Source: Bryobacterales bacterium (GTDB lineage: Bacteria > Acidobacteriota > Terriglobia > Bryobacterales > Bryobacteraceae). From it: a stretch of DNA of 14,251 nt. Shown here piece by piece: positions 6,753 to 12,814 of the stretch. The notes beneath the pieces are model-generated. The model did not search any database and had not been told where the DNA came from. It worked only from the letters and a program-made list of their open reading frames with translations. Where the stretch lies: the NCBI GenBank assembly GCA_003164075.1, contig PLRZ01000131.1:3892-18142 (forward strand). The letters run 5' to 3'. A program made the position numbers and the translations under genes. Every line of letters begins with the position of its first letter. The stretch's first letter is position 1.

Positions 6753-7184
6753 TCAGTGCTTCTTCGATCCCTTTAGAAGCAGTCTCTCGGTCCGCGGCAC
6801 GGGTGCAAGAGACGCAATGGGCGCTGGCGCTGCCGGGGCCGCTGCCGGGACCGGGGCCGGGACAGGCTTGGCAGGCTCGTGACTGCGCGGCTCCGCTTTC
6901 GGTGTGGCAGGTGGCTGCTCTTCCGCTTGGACCTTGGCCCTTGCTGCCTCCACCAGTCCGCGCCGCTGTTGTCTCTCGGCGGTCTGGCTCTCGAAAAGCG
7001 TGGGACCAAACCAAGCGCGGTGGGCGCCCGCGCGGTCCCTCGCGAATCCGCCGCACAAAGCGGAAACCCGAGTGCGCCGCTCGTCGGTCTGACGGACCAA
7101 GTCGTTCCGCAAGGCCACTCTCATATGGCGCCAGGCCATCATTTCCTTTCGCAGTCGCATGGTCGCTTCGGTTAGTACACCCAT
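6753..7184 (-). CDS. Helical small-protein paralog C with Pro/Ala tail, unknown function
   Basis: A 143-aa protein, third of three related genes in this cluster. The N-terminus MGVLTEATMRLRKEMMAWRH is followed by MRVALRNDLV and VSALCGGFARDR. This aligns with the 94-aa paralog (MLTEDMTRLRNEIVAMRKMR, then VTKLCAHFGHAR) and very closely with the 58-aa paralog (MGVLPEVAM..., RHARVALRGDLV). The middle is charged and helical (about 60-90); the last 45 residues are a Pro/Ala-rich, probably disordered tail ending in a basic LLLKGSKKH. AAAGGA lies 9 nt before the ATG. No known domain recognised. A role at the vesicle surface or in GvpA handling is only a guess from context. A 169-aa frame in the other register was rejected because it lacks this homology. 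Confidence 0.8.
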   Translation of the reverse strand: MGVLTEATMRLRKEMMAWRHMRVALRNDLVRQTDERRTRVSALCGGFARDRAGAHRAWFGPTLFESQTAERQQRRGLVEAARAKVQAEEQPPATPKAEPRSHEPAKPVPAPVPAAAPAAPAPIASLAPVPRTERLLLKGSKKH

Positions 7185-7313
7185 GTTTATTCTTCCTTTC
7201 CAAAGTCACCCAATACATCGGCTCTTTTTGCCAATTCGCGCGGGATTCCCACAGCCCCGCCGCGGCGGCTTCGCTTCAGCCGGCCGGCCTCGCAACTCCG
7301 GCCCGGCACGTTG
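7185..7313. other. 130-bp spacer with GC-rich inverted repeats
   Basis: This is the largest spacer within the downstream gvp genes. On the minus strand it holds GGCCGGCCGG-like and CCGCCGCGGCGG palindromic stretches, then becomes AT-richer before the ribosome site of the 143-aa gene. A TTGGC followed by GCCG near 7220-7235 was tested as a second sigma-54 promoter but has the wrong spacing. A stabilising or attenuating RNA structure is possible. Confidence 0.4.
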
Positions 7314-7514
7314 TTAGCCGAGGCTCCGCTCAAGGACTTCCTCAGCCGAAGGGTGCCGCAGTTCCGTCACGGACCCGACGGCTCGGACGCTGCCCTCCTG
7401 GGTCGCAATCTCCATGATCGCGCCACAGGCGAAGCACTTGATCGGGCCTACATAATTGTCATAGCCATTGGCGAGATCCACCTTGTACCCGCAGCCAAGA
7501 CAGTTGATTTTCAT
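7314..7514 (-). CDS. Small CxxC zinc-ribbon protein
   Basis: A 66-aa protein with two CxxC knuckles, CLGC at 5-8 and CFAC at 27-30, within a compact beta-rich N-terminal half (MKINCLGCGYKVDLANGYDN, GPIKCFACGAIMEIATQ). This is the pattern of a single small zinc ribbon (rubredoxin-like fold). The remainder is a short polar helix (LRHPSAEEVLERSLG). No enzyme motif is visible; adapter or protein-binding roles are usual for such ribbons. AGAGGAAAG precedes the ATG by 4 nt, and the ATG overlaps the stop of the 58-aa paralog as ATGA, so it is made from the same transcript. I do not know this protein as a named Gvp. Confidence 0.85.
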   Translation of the reverse strand: MKINCLGCGYKVDLANGYDNYVGPIKCFACGAIMEIATQEGSVRAVGSVTELRHPSAEEVLERSLG

Positions 7515-7687
7515 CTTACTTTCCTCTTTCCCTGCTGAATTTCACGGCACGCGGGCGATACCGTCTGGTTGCCGTCTACCCGAAGCGGGTAGTCGCAGAC
7601 CAAGTCGCCGCGCAAGGCCACCCGGGCATGGCGCAAGAACATAATCTCATCTCCGAACGGCATCGCAACTTCAGGTAATACACCCAC
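7511..7687 (-). CDS. Shortened paralog B of the helical small-protein family (58 aa)
   Basis: Starts at GTG 7687 with AGGAAAGG 6 nt upstream, giving MGVLPEVAMPFGDEIMFLRH then ARVALRGDLV. The first 30 residues match the start of the 143-aa paralog: MGVL(T/P)E, AM/TM, then RH(A/M)RVALR(G/N)DLV. The DNA is alike too: the run GCAAGGCCAC lies in the same place in both (about 7613 and 7112, plus strand). After residue 30 similarity fades quickly (VSPAC against VSALC) and the protein ends. An ATG 4 nt before the GTG, aligned with the start of the longer copy, is out of frame and meets a stop after six codons, so a one-base shift seems to have moved the start. The ATGA junction with the zinc-ribbon gene suggests the stop is used. 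It is either a shortened working gene or a decaying copy. Confidence 0.6.
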   Translation of the reverse strand: MGVLPEVAMPFGDEIMFLRHARVALRGDLVCDYPLRVDGNQTVSPACREIQQGKRKVR

Positions 7688-7789
7688 CCATGCCCTTTCC
7701 TGGGTTGATAATCGTTCGGGGAGGCCGCTGGCGGGGTCCTGAATCGGGTGCCTTGGCCACCCGCGCCGCGAACCCTCCAGCGGGCCCTG

Positions 7790-7837
7790 CATAGGAGCCG
7801 CTATTGCTGTCAGGCCAATTGCTCCCGCCCGCTTGCA
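7790..7837 (-). pseudogene. Possible remnant of a second gvpA C-terminus
   Basis: Between paralogs A and B, the minus strand reads CKRAGAIGLTAIAA in the frame that continues into paralog B. This matches the end of GvpA in this window ([14 protein letters not shown]) at 10 of 14 residues. Differences within AIGLTA are mostly at third codon positions, as expected if it had once been protein-coding. It sits just after a paralog of the gene that follows gvpA, which would fit an old tandem duplication of a gvpA-plus-helical-protein unit. The match is short and could be chance; no N-terminal GvpA core is present. Confidence 0.3.
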
Positions 7838-7859
7838 CTTCGGTCCCCGCCGGCCGTTG

Positions 7860-8144
7860 CTAGGAGCTCTTGCCGGCCCAGGCACTGCGGGCCCCGGTCA
7901 AGTCGCTTCTCATATCGCGCCGCTGTTCGCCAACTGAGCGCTTCAGGTTGTTCAGAAAGACCATGCGTTCATTCCTGGTTCGCTTCGCCATCGTCGTGCG
8001 AGCGTGGCCAAAGTGCGCGCAAAGCTTCGTAACAGCGTGTTTCAGCCCCTTGGCACCGTGCCGCAACTCGCTCACCATACTGCCGCGCATCTTGCGCATC
8101 GCCACGATTTCATTACGCAAGCGTGTCATATCTTCCGTCAACAT
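7860..8144 (-). CDS. Helical small-protein paralog A, directly after gvpA (94 aa)
   Basis: A 94-aa, very basic, almost entirely helical protein: MLTEDMTRLRNEIVAMRKMR, then VTKLCAHFGHARTTMAKRTR, then FLNNLKRSVGEQRRDMRSDL. It is the first and best-kept of three related genes here and the first gene after gvpA, so it should be among the more highly expressed. No known domain is recognised. The basic amphipathic helices suggest binding to an acidic protein surface or nucleic acid. In cyanobacteria the gene next to gvpA is often gvpC, a helical shell-strengthening protein; no GvpC repeats are seen, so an analogous role is speculation. Start: ATG at 8144 with AAGGAG 8 nt upstream; an in-frame GTG at 8153 overlaps that site and is less likely. 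Confidence 0.82.
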   Translation of the reverse strand: MLTEDMTRLRNEIVAMRKMRGSMVSELRHGAKGLKHAVTKLCAHFGHARTTMAKRTRNERMVFLNNLKRSVGEQRRDMRSDLTGARSAWAGKSS

Positions 8145-8188
8145 AGTTTCCACTCCTTTCCTCTCTTACTATCTCTTTGCGTTCCCAA

Positions 8189-8223
8189 GCCGGCAGAGGC
8201 CCCTATCGAGGCCTCAGACCGGC
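8189..8223 (-). promoter_or_regulatory. Stem-loop between gvpA and the downstream genes
   Basis: GAGGCC (8196-8201) pairs with GGCCTC (8210-8215) around an 8-nt loop, extended by GCCGG (8189-8193) with CCGGC (8219-8223) across a small internal loop. That is 11 GC-rich base pairs. No U-run follows on the transcript side, so it is not a standard intrinsic terminator. A position just after gvpA would suit an attenuator or a 3' stabiliser that makes gvpA mRNA more abundant than the rest of the operon. Confidence 0.5.
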
Positions 8224-8249
8224 GGCGGGAACCTTGCCGGGCGCAGTTT

Positions 8250-8468
8250 CTAGGCGGGCGCCGCGGCACTGGCAGTCAGACCGATGGCTTCGGCGTACTT
8301 CAGGTACGTCTCAACCGACGCGATTACGACGCGAGCCTCCACCGAGAGCAGTTCGATGCCGACCAGCGACACCTTGACCCAAGCATCGATCACGATGCCC
8401 TTGTCAAGAATGCGGTCGACAACCTCTGCCAGGCTGGAGGAATCCGTGGACTTTGCTACTTTTGCCAT
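8250..8468 (-). CDS. gvpA: Gas vesicle major structural protein GvpA
   Basis: A 72-aa protein that is nearly canonical Gvp[21 protein letters not shown], then [20 protein letters not shown], then [20 protein letters not shown]. It forms the ribbed, gas-permeable but water-excluding shell. The two beta strands and flanking helices of the family are all present; the tail (ASAAAPA) is short and Ala-rich, the variable part in this family. It is much closer to the consensus than the other two GvpA-family proteins of the window, which marks it as the main shell protein. AAGGAG lies 8 nt before the ATG. A sigma-54 promoter candidate lies about 70 bp upstream, and a stem-loop follows. Confidence 0.98.
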   Translation of the reverse strand: MAKVAKSTDSSSLAEVVDRILDKGIVIDAWVKVSLVGIELLSVEARVVIASVETYLKYAEAIGLTASAAAPA

Positions 8469-8539
8469 TGTTCGTTCTCCTTTTCGGCTTTCTTCAACTG
8501 TAAATGGGCCTCACGTTCCGTGCGACCCACATACTAACA

Positions 8540-8556
8540 AGCACGTCATTAGCCAA
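8540..8556 (-). promoter_or_regulatory. Sigma-54 (-24/-12) promoter of gvpA
   Basis: On the minus strand TTGGCTAATGACGTGCT aligns over 17 positions with the sigma-54 consensus TTGGCAC-N5-TTGC(A/T). The invariant GG and GC are exactly 10 nt apart, and TTGGC and TGCT are kept. Transcription would begin near 8529, leaving a leader of about 60 nt before gvpA. The cluster encodes its own sigma-54 activator with an intact GAFTGA motif, which makes the assignment more convincing than the box alone. Confidence 0.7.
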
Positions 8557-8584
8557 AAGCCTTGAGGCGGCGTGCCTGAAATCG

Positions 8585-8637
8585 TACTATGTGTTTCATT
8601 GACATAGAGTATTATACGAATTACTTAGAGTACTATA
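8585..8637. promoter_or_regulatory. Putative enhancer (activator-binding) repeats upstream of the gvpA promoter
   Basis: On the plus strand ACATAGAGTATTATA (8602-8616) and ACTTAGAGTACTATA (8623-8637) match at 13 of 15 bases and start exactly 21 bp apart, two helical turns. CTATGT (8587-8592) and ACATAG (8602-8607) add an inverted pair. They lie about 75-110 bp upstream of the predicted start, the usual place for NtrC-type binding sites. The region is AT-rich against a GC-rich background. The likely binder is the response regulator encoded at 12807-14237. Confidence 0.6.
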
Positions 8638-8676
8638 TCGGAGTTGTCTCCATAGTATGCATTCCATAAAAGCGGC

Positions 8677-9339
8677 TCAGAGGTCCGCGAAGTTATATGG
8701 AGGCCATGCCCCACTTAATAACATCTTTGCCGCGCCGGGAAGACGGATCTCCCGGGCTCTTTGCCGAAACTGTTCCACGCAGGTTTTTGGCATGAGAAAG
8801 TATAGCGAGACGAGACGTCCCCGGCTGGATGATGAAACCTCTCTCCGCTGCTCCGTGGAACAGCCTGAAAATAAGGCCGCGATCCGATCGGCCAGTTGGA
8901 CCTCCTCCGGAGCGAGAGCCGTTGCGGAGTTGTAGCGGTTGCGCAGGGAAGTCAAGTACGCAACCCCCGGGGATGACGGCAAGGCGGGAAGAACCGCGGC
9001 GCGTGCCGGCGACAGGACGCGGATCCCCATCTCCGCCATACCTCGAAGCCGGGCCAGCAGCGTCTCGTATTCCGGGCGGTGGTCCTCCAAGAGGCGAATG
9101 ACCACAGACTCGCTTTCCATCACACAGCCGTATCGCATAGGAATGACGGCCTGTCTGGCATGAATCGCCTCGACCACTTTTTCATAGGCCAGTAAAGAGG
9201 AGACGCTGGGTGGCGAAGTCGTCTCTTCAACGGCCGAAACCGCGGCCGCCAAGCCGTGCGCCGTCAGGAGACGGATTCCCGGCTGTGGGGCATACCCGGC
9301 CAAATCCTCCCGCACGATGCCATAGAGAAGGTACTTCAT
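8677..9339 (-). CDS. gvpF: Gas vesicle protein GvpF/GvpL family (second copy, short)
   Basis: A 220-aa GvpF/L-family protein: MKYLLYGIVREDLAGY at the N-terminus, AVIPMRYGCVM (about 64-74, the family's 'vlPmrFG' site), RGMAEMGIRVLSP, and the C-terminal GAWPPYNFADL. It is short for the family (usually 230-290), lacking part of the middle. Role: accessory factor binding GvpA during nucleation. The ATG at 9339 overlaps the stop of the upstream gvpL by 4 nt (ATGA); its own ribosome site is weak, so it probably depends on coupling. It is the last gene before the gvpA promoter region. Confidence 0.92.
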   Translation of the reverse strand: MKYLLYGIVREDLAGYAPQPGIRLLTAHGLAAAVSAVEETTSPPSVSSLLAYEKVVEAIHARQAVIPMRYGCVMESESVVIRLLEDHRPEYETLLARLRGMAEMGIRVLSPARAAVLPALPSSPGVAYLTSLRNRYNSATALAPEEVQLADRIAALFSGCSTEQRREVSSSSRGRLVSLYFLMPKTCVEQFRQRAREIRLPGAAKMLLSGAWPPYNFADL

Positions 9340-10151
9340 GCCTTCGCACCGAATAAAAGATCCGAAACAAAACTATAAGGTGGCCACGGACCGGTCAGCG
9401 TCAGCATCAAACCGGGGAACGCCCCGGTTCCATTGAGCCGTTCCAGGCGTCCCCTGAACTCGTCAAGGTCTGCCGGCGAAAGCAGAAAGGCCCAGTTCAA
9501 TACCACTTCAGCGTCAGTTCCCGCCGCAACCGGCGCCAGTACTTTACGTTCCCGGAAACTTTCGGCATTTGCTCCCAGTGCCGCCGCCGCCCGCCGGCAG
9601 AATTCTTTCAGGTGTAAGTTGAAATCCCGCTCCAACTGGGCCTTGATCCGCTTCTCCTGGAAATATCTCGCTCCAGGGGCGTTGACCACTGCTCGCTCTA
9701 CCGACGCGGGCTGGCCCGATGAGCCCAGCCGTTCCAGCGCGCCGGTGCGATTCAGAATCCCTTTGACGGCCCATTCCTGCTTGTCGCCAAGCTGAACGAA
9801 GAATCCGGCGATGGCCTCCCGGTGTTGGAGAACGGACTCTTTCAAGCTATCGATGGAAGTGAACATGGTCGCGAACCGCGCTGGAAGTATTGGCGATTGG
9901 CTCATGACCTCCTCGATAGCCGCTTCGTGCCGGTAGACGCGCGGCCCCAACCATGCCAGATCCTGCAAGTTCGCTTCGGCTGCATCGCCGCAGAACTCGC
10001 CCCGGCCTACCTCACTGAGGACCGCACCAATTTCCCCGCAGGCCACCCCAAAAACAGGATGTTGCCCATCCACCCCGATCGCAGAGGTTTGGATGCCTCG
10101 TGCGCAAGGCGTCAGACAATACAAGTAATAGGCAATCTCACTGTCAATCAT
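9336..10151 (-). CDS. gvpL: Gas vesicle protein GvpF/GvpL family (first copy)
   Basis: A 271-aa GvpF/L-family protein. The N-terminal domain starts with AYYLYCLTP and contains SPILPARFATMF (about 86-97). A helical middle follows (RIKAQLERDFNLHLKEFCRR) and the C-terminal domain shows VVLNWAFLLSPADLDEFRGR and the family-defining GPWPPYSFV. Length fits GvpL. GvpF/L proteins contact GvpA and other accessory proteins in the assembly complex. The start at 10151 overlaps the end of the Cdc48-like gene by 8 nt, so the ATPase and this protein are translated together, which hints at a joint job. The F/L name is a convention here. Confidence 0.93.
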   Translation of the reverse strand: MIDSEIAYYLYCLTPCARGIQTSAIGVDGQHPVFGVACGEIGAVLSEVGRGEFCGDAAEANLQDLAWLGPRVYRHEAAIEEVMSQSPILPARFATMFTSIDSLKESVLQHREAIAGFFVQLGDKQEWAVKGILNRTGALERLGSSGQPASVERAVVNAPGARYFQEKRIKAQLERDFNLHLKEFCRRAAAALGANAESFRERKVLAPVAAGTDAEVVLNWAFLLSPADLDEFRGRLERLNGTGAFPGLMLTLTGPWPPYSFVSDLLFGAKA

Positions 10152-12285
10152 TCACCTTTGCTTCTTTCAGAGCCGTCTCCAGGTCGTCAGGCAAGATCGT
10201 CACCGGCGCCTCTTCCTGCGGGTGCTCGATCTTACTCGTCACCGCGCGCCGCACTGCGCGAAGGGCCGCCTTGGCGCACACTCCCTGGATGTCGGCGCCG
10301 CTGAAACCGTCCGTGCCCGCGGCGAGGCCGCTTATGCTGATTCCGGGCGCAAGCGGCTTGTTCCGGAGATGAACCTCAAAAATTAGCCGGCGGCTCTCCT
10401 CGTCGGGCAGGGCGATGTCGACGATCTCATCAAAGCGCCCCGGCCGCAGGATAGCCGGATCGAGCATGTCCGGCCGGTTAGTCGCGCCCAGCACGAGCAC
10501 TCCCTTCAGTTCCTCGACCCCATCGAGCTCGGTAAGGAACTGGCTTAAGACACGCTCGGCGACGTGGGCGTCGGAACCGCCGGCGCTACGTGCCGGCACC
10601 AGCGCGTCGATCTCGTCGAAGAAGATAATGCACGGCGCCGCCTGTTTGGCTTTCCGAAATATGTCGCGCACTCCACGTTCCGACTCCCCCACGTACTTGG
10701 AGAGCAACGCCGGACCCTTTACGGAGATGAAGTTGACTTTGCTTTCGGTAGCCACGGCCTTGGCAAGCATCGTCTTGCCGCAACCAGGCGGCCCCACCAG
10801 AAGAATTCCTTTAGGTGGACGGATGCCGGCCTTTGTGAACAGCTCCGCATGCTGGAGCGGCCACTCCACCGCCTCGATAAGCCGCTGCTTCACCTGCGCG
10901 AGGCCACCCACATCCTCCCACCGGACGTCGGGCACCTCCACGAACACCTCGCGTGTCGCGGAGGGCTCCACCTCGCGCAAGCCCTCCAGGAAATCATCCG
11001 GCCCGACCTCGAGCTTGGCCAGTTGTTCGTAAGGGATGCGCGCCAGTCCGAAGTCGATGTCGGGCATGATGCGTCGCACGCAAATCATGGCCGCCTCGCG
11101 GCAGAGTGCTTCCAGATCGGCCCCCACAAAGCCATGGGTGATCGCGGCCAGGTGTCCCATCTCCACGTTTTCGGCCAGAGGCATGCCCCGGCTATGAATG
11201 GCAAGAATCTCTTCGCGGCCCAAGCGGTCCGGAATAGGGATGGCGATCTCCCGGTCAAACCGGCCGGGCCTCCGCAAGGCCGGGTCGAGCATGTTAGGCA
11301 GATTCGTGGCGGCGATCACGATCAGATGCTGCCGTTTGGCGAGCCCGTCCATCAGGGCCAGCAGTTGCGCCACAACCCGCTTCTCCACTTCTCCCACCAC
11401 GTTCTCGCGCTTGGGCGCGATGGCGTCGATTTCATCCAGAAAAATGATGCTCGGACCCTTGCGCGTGGCATCCTCGAAGATCTTCCGCAGATGGGCTTCA
11501 CTCTCGCCATAGAACTTGTGGATGATCTCCGGACCGCTCACCGCATAGAAGTTGGCTTCGGTTTCATGCGCGATCGCGCGCGCGATCAAAGTCTTTCCGC
11601 AGCCTGGCGGGCCATAGAGCAGGACACCCTTAGGGGCGTCGATGCCCAGCCGCTCGAAGACCTCCGGATAGCGCAGGGGGAGCTCGATCATCTCGCGGAT
11701 GCGATGGAGCTGCGGTTTGAGCCCGCCGATGTCCTCGTAGGAGGTGGAGCGCGCGGCTACTTCTTCGGCCTGTTGCGGGCTGCCGATGACCAGTTCGGTG
11801 GCGGAATTGATGAGGACCGGGCCTTTCGGCGTGGTGCTCTCCACCCGAAAGTCCGCCCACCGGCTGCCGAAAAGAGTGGCGCGGATCCGGTTGCCTGCCT
11901 GCACCGGCAGGCCGTCGAGCAAATTGGCGATGTAGTCCAGATCCCGCTGGGATGGCCGCACGTTGGCCGGGGCGAGCACGATACGTCTGGCCGGACTGCA
12001 AGTGATTTTTCGAACCTGCACGAACTCGTCCAGCCCGGCTCCGGCGTTTTCACGCACCAGTCCGTCTATCTGGATTCGGGACTGCCCGCGCAGTTCCCGG
12101 TAAGCCGGCATTACCTTGCAGACAGTGCCCCGCTTCCCGGAGACTTCGACCAGGTCTCCGCTCACGACCTGCAGTGTTTCCAGGTCTTCCGGACCCAACC
12201 GTGCGATCCCTCGTCCCACATCCCTGCTCAACGATTCGCTGACTTTGAGTTTGAGAACCGGGATTTCGGTGCGCTCTGAGGTCAT
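10144..12285 (-). CDS. Cdc48/VCP-type double AAA+ ATPase
   Basis: A 713-aa ATPase with full Cdc48/p97 architecture: N-domain (about 10-170, double-psi barrel start LKLKVSESLSRDVGRGIARL), then D1 with Walker A GPPGCGKT at 225-232 and Walker B IIFLDE at 280-285, then D2 with GPPGCGKT at 498-505 and IIFFDE at 553-558. Arginine fingers are kept in both rings (RRPGRFDRE, LRPGRFDE). Cdc48 hexamers unfold or extract proteins from complexes and membranes. Common in archaea and eukaryotes, it is patchy in bacteria and is known to occur in some gvp clusters. Here it lies between gvpH and gvpL with an 8-nt overlap to gvpL, so I infer disaggregation or remodelling of GvpA-rich complexes. GAGG lies 9 nt before the ATG; the gap from gvpH is 10 nt. 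Confidence 0.95.
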   Translation of the reverse strand: MTSERTEIPVLKLKVSESLSRDVGRGIARLGPEDLETLQVVSGDLVEVSGKRGTVCKVMPAYRELRGQSRIQIDGLVRENAGAGLDEFVQVRKITCSPARRIVLAPANVRPSQRDLDYIANLLDGLPVQAGNRIRATLFGSRWADFRVESTTPKGPVLINSATELVIGSPQQAEEVAARSTSYEDIGGLKPQLHRIREMIELPLRYPEVFERLGIDAPKGVLLYGPPGCGKTLIARAIAHETEANFYAVSGPEIIHKFYGESEAHLRKIFEDATRKGPSIIFLDEIDAIAPKRENVVGEVEKRVVAQLLALMDGLAKRQHLIVIAATNLPNMLDPALRRPGRFDREIAIPIPDRLGREEILAIHSRGMPLAENVEMGHLAAITHGFVGADLEALCREAAMICVRRIMPDIDFGLARIPYEQLAKLEVGPDDFLEGLREVEPSATREVFVEVPDVRWEDVGGLAQVKQRLIEAVEWPLQHAELFTKAGIRPPKGILLVGPPGCGKTMLAKAVATESKVNFISVKGPALLSKYVGESERGVRDIFRKAKQAAPCIIFFDEIDALVPARSAGGSDAHVAERVLSQFLTELDGVEELKGVLVLGATNRPDMLDPAILRPGRFDEIVDIALPDEESRRLIFEVHLRNKPLAPGISISGLAAGTDGFSGADIQGVCAKAALRAVRRAVTSKIEHPQEEAPVTILPDDLETALKEAKVND

Positions 12286-12295
12286 GTAAGGGTCC

Positions 12296-12814
12296 TCATC
12301 TCATACACTTGATTTCAACTACCCCGTTATTGCACGTGACCTGCGTTTTTTCGCGGGTGGCGCTGGCGGGAAGCGTCACCTCTTTGCGATACTTCTTCTC
12401 GCCGCGCTCGGCTGTGATGGTCAGCAGGTCGTCTTCCACCGTAATTTTCACATCGTCGACACTGACGCCGGGCATTTCGGCCACAACCAATACATGGTCC
12501 TCTTCTTCGAAGACATCCACAACGGGCTCGCGCACTTCCTGCACCACAGTGTGCCCGGACTCCCGGTCCTTGCGGATGTTGCCGAACGGCTCGATGCGCG
12601 GCCCGTCGTCTCCCAATCCCACCTTAACGGTGAACCCGTAGATTCCCTTCACTTCCTTGCCCGCGCCGTGGATCTCGCCGGTTCGGGATAGCTGCTCGCC
12701 AGTTTTGGCCAGGTCCCCAAGCTTCTCGACCAGATCCCCAAAACCTTTGAGAATCCCGCCCAGCCCGACCTCGATGCCGCCTTCGGAAGTTTTCTCATTA
12801 TGCTTTTTATTCAT
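12296..12814 (-). CDS. gvpH: GvpH-like Hsp20 small heat-shock protein
   Basis: A 172-aa protein. The N-terminal part (GLGGILKGFGDLVEKLGDLA, about 17-36) is the Gly/Leu-rich repeat-like region typical of bacterial GvpH. Residues 97-170 form an alpha-crystallin domain (EPVVDVFEEEDHVLVVAEMP; LPASATREKTQV; NGVVEIKC). The usual C-terminal I-x-I anchor is missing because the protein ends two residues after the domain, so oligomer size may be limited. Small heat-shock proteins hold unfolded clients; GvpH is thought to keep GvpA from aggregating. The ATG at 12814 was chosen because GGAG lies 9 nt upstream; the open frame extends 10 codons further without a site. It overlaps the regulator's end by 8 nt. 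Confidence 0.9.
   Translation of the reverse strand: MNKKHNEKTSEGGIEVGLGGILKGFGDLVEKLGDLAKTGEQLSRTGEIHGAGKEVKGIYGFTVKVGLGDDGPRIEPFGNIRKDRESGHTVVQEVREPVVDVFEEEDHVLVVAEMPGVSVDDVKITVEDDLLTITAERGEKKYRKEVTLPASATREKTQVTCNNGVVEIKCMR

Noticed and set aside
6709..7218. 169-aa minus-strand frame overlapping the 143-aa gene
   Set aside because: The other register carries the homology to the 94- and 58-aa paralogs and a good ribosome site; this one has neither.
7185..7313. Second sigma-54 promoter before the 143-aa gene
   Set aside because: TTGGC is present, but GC is not 10 nt after GG; the spacing does not fit.
10564..12279. 571-aa open frame on the plus strand
   Set aside because: It is the antisense of the Cdc48-type gene, whose motifs and joins are clear; its product is His/Arg/Gln-rich with no domain.
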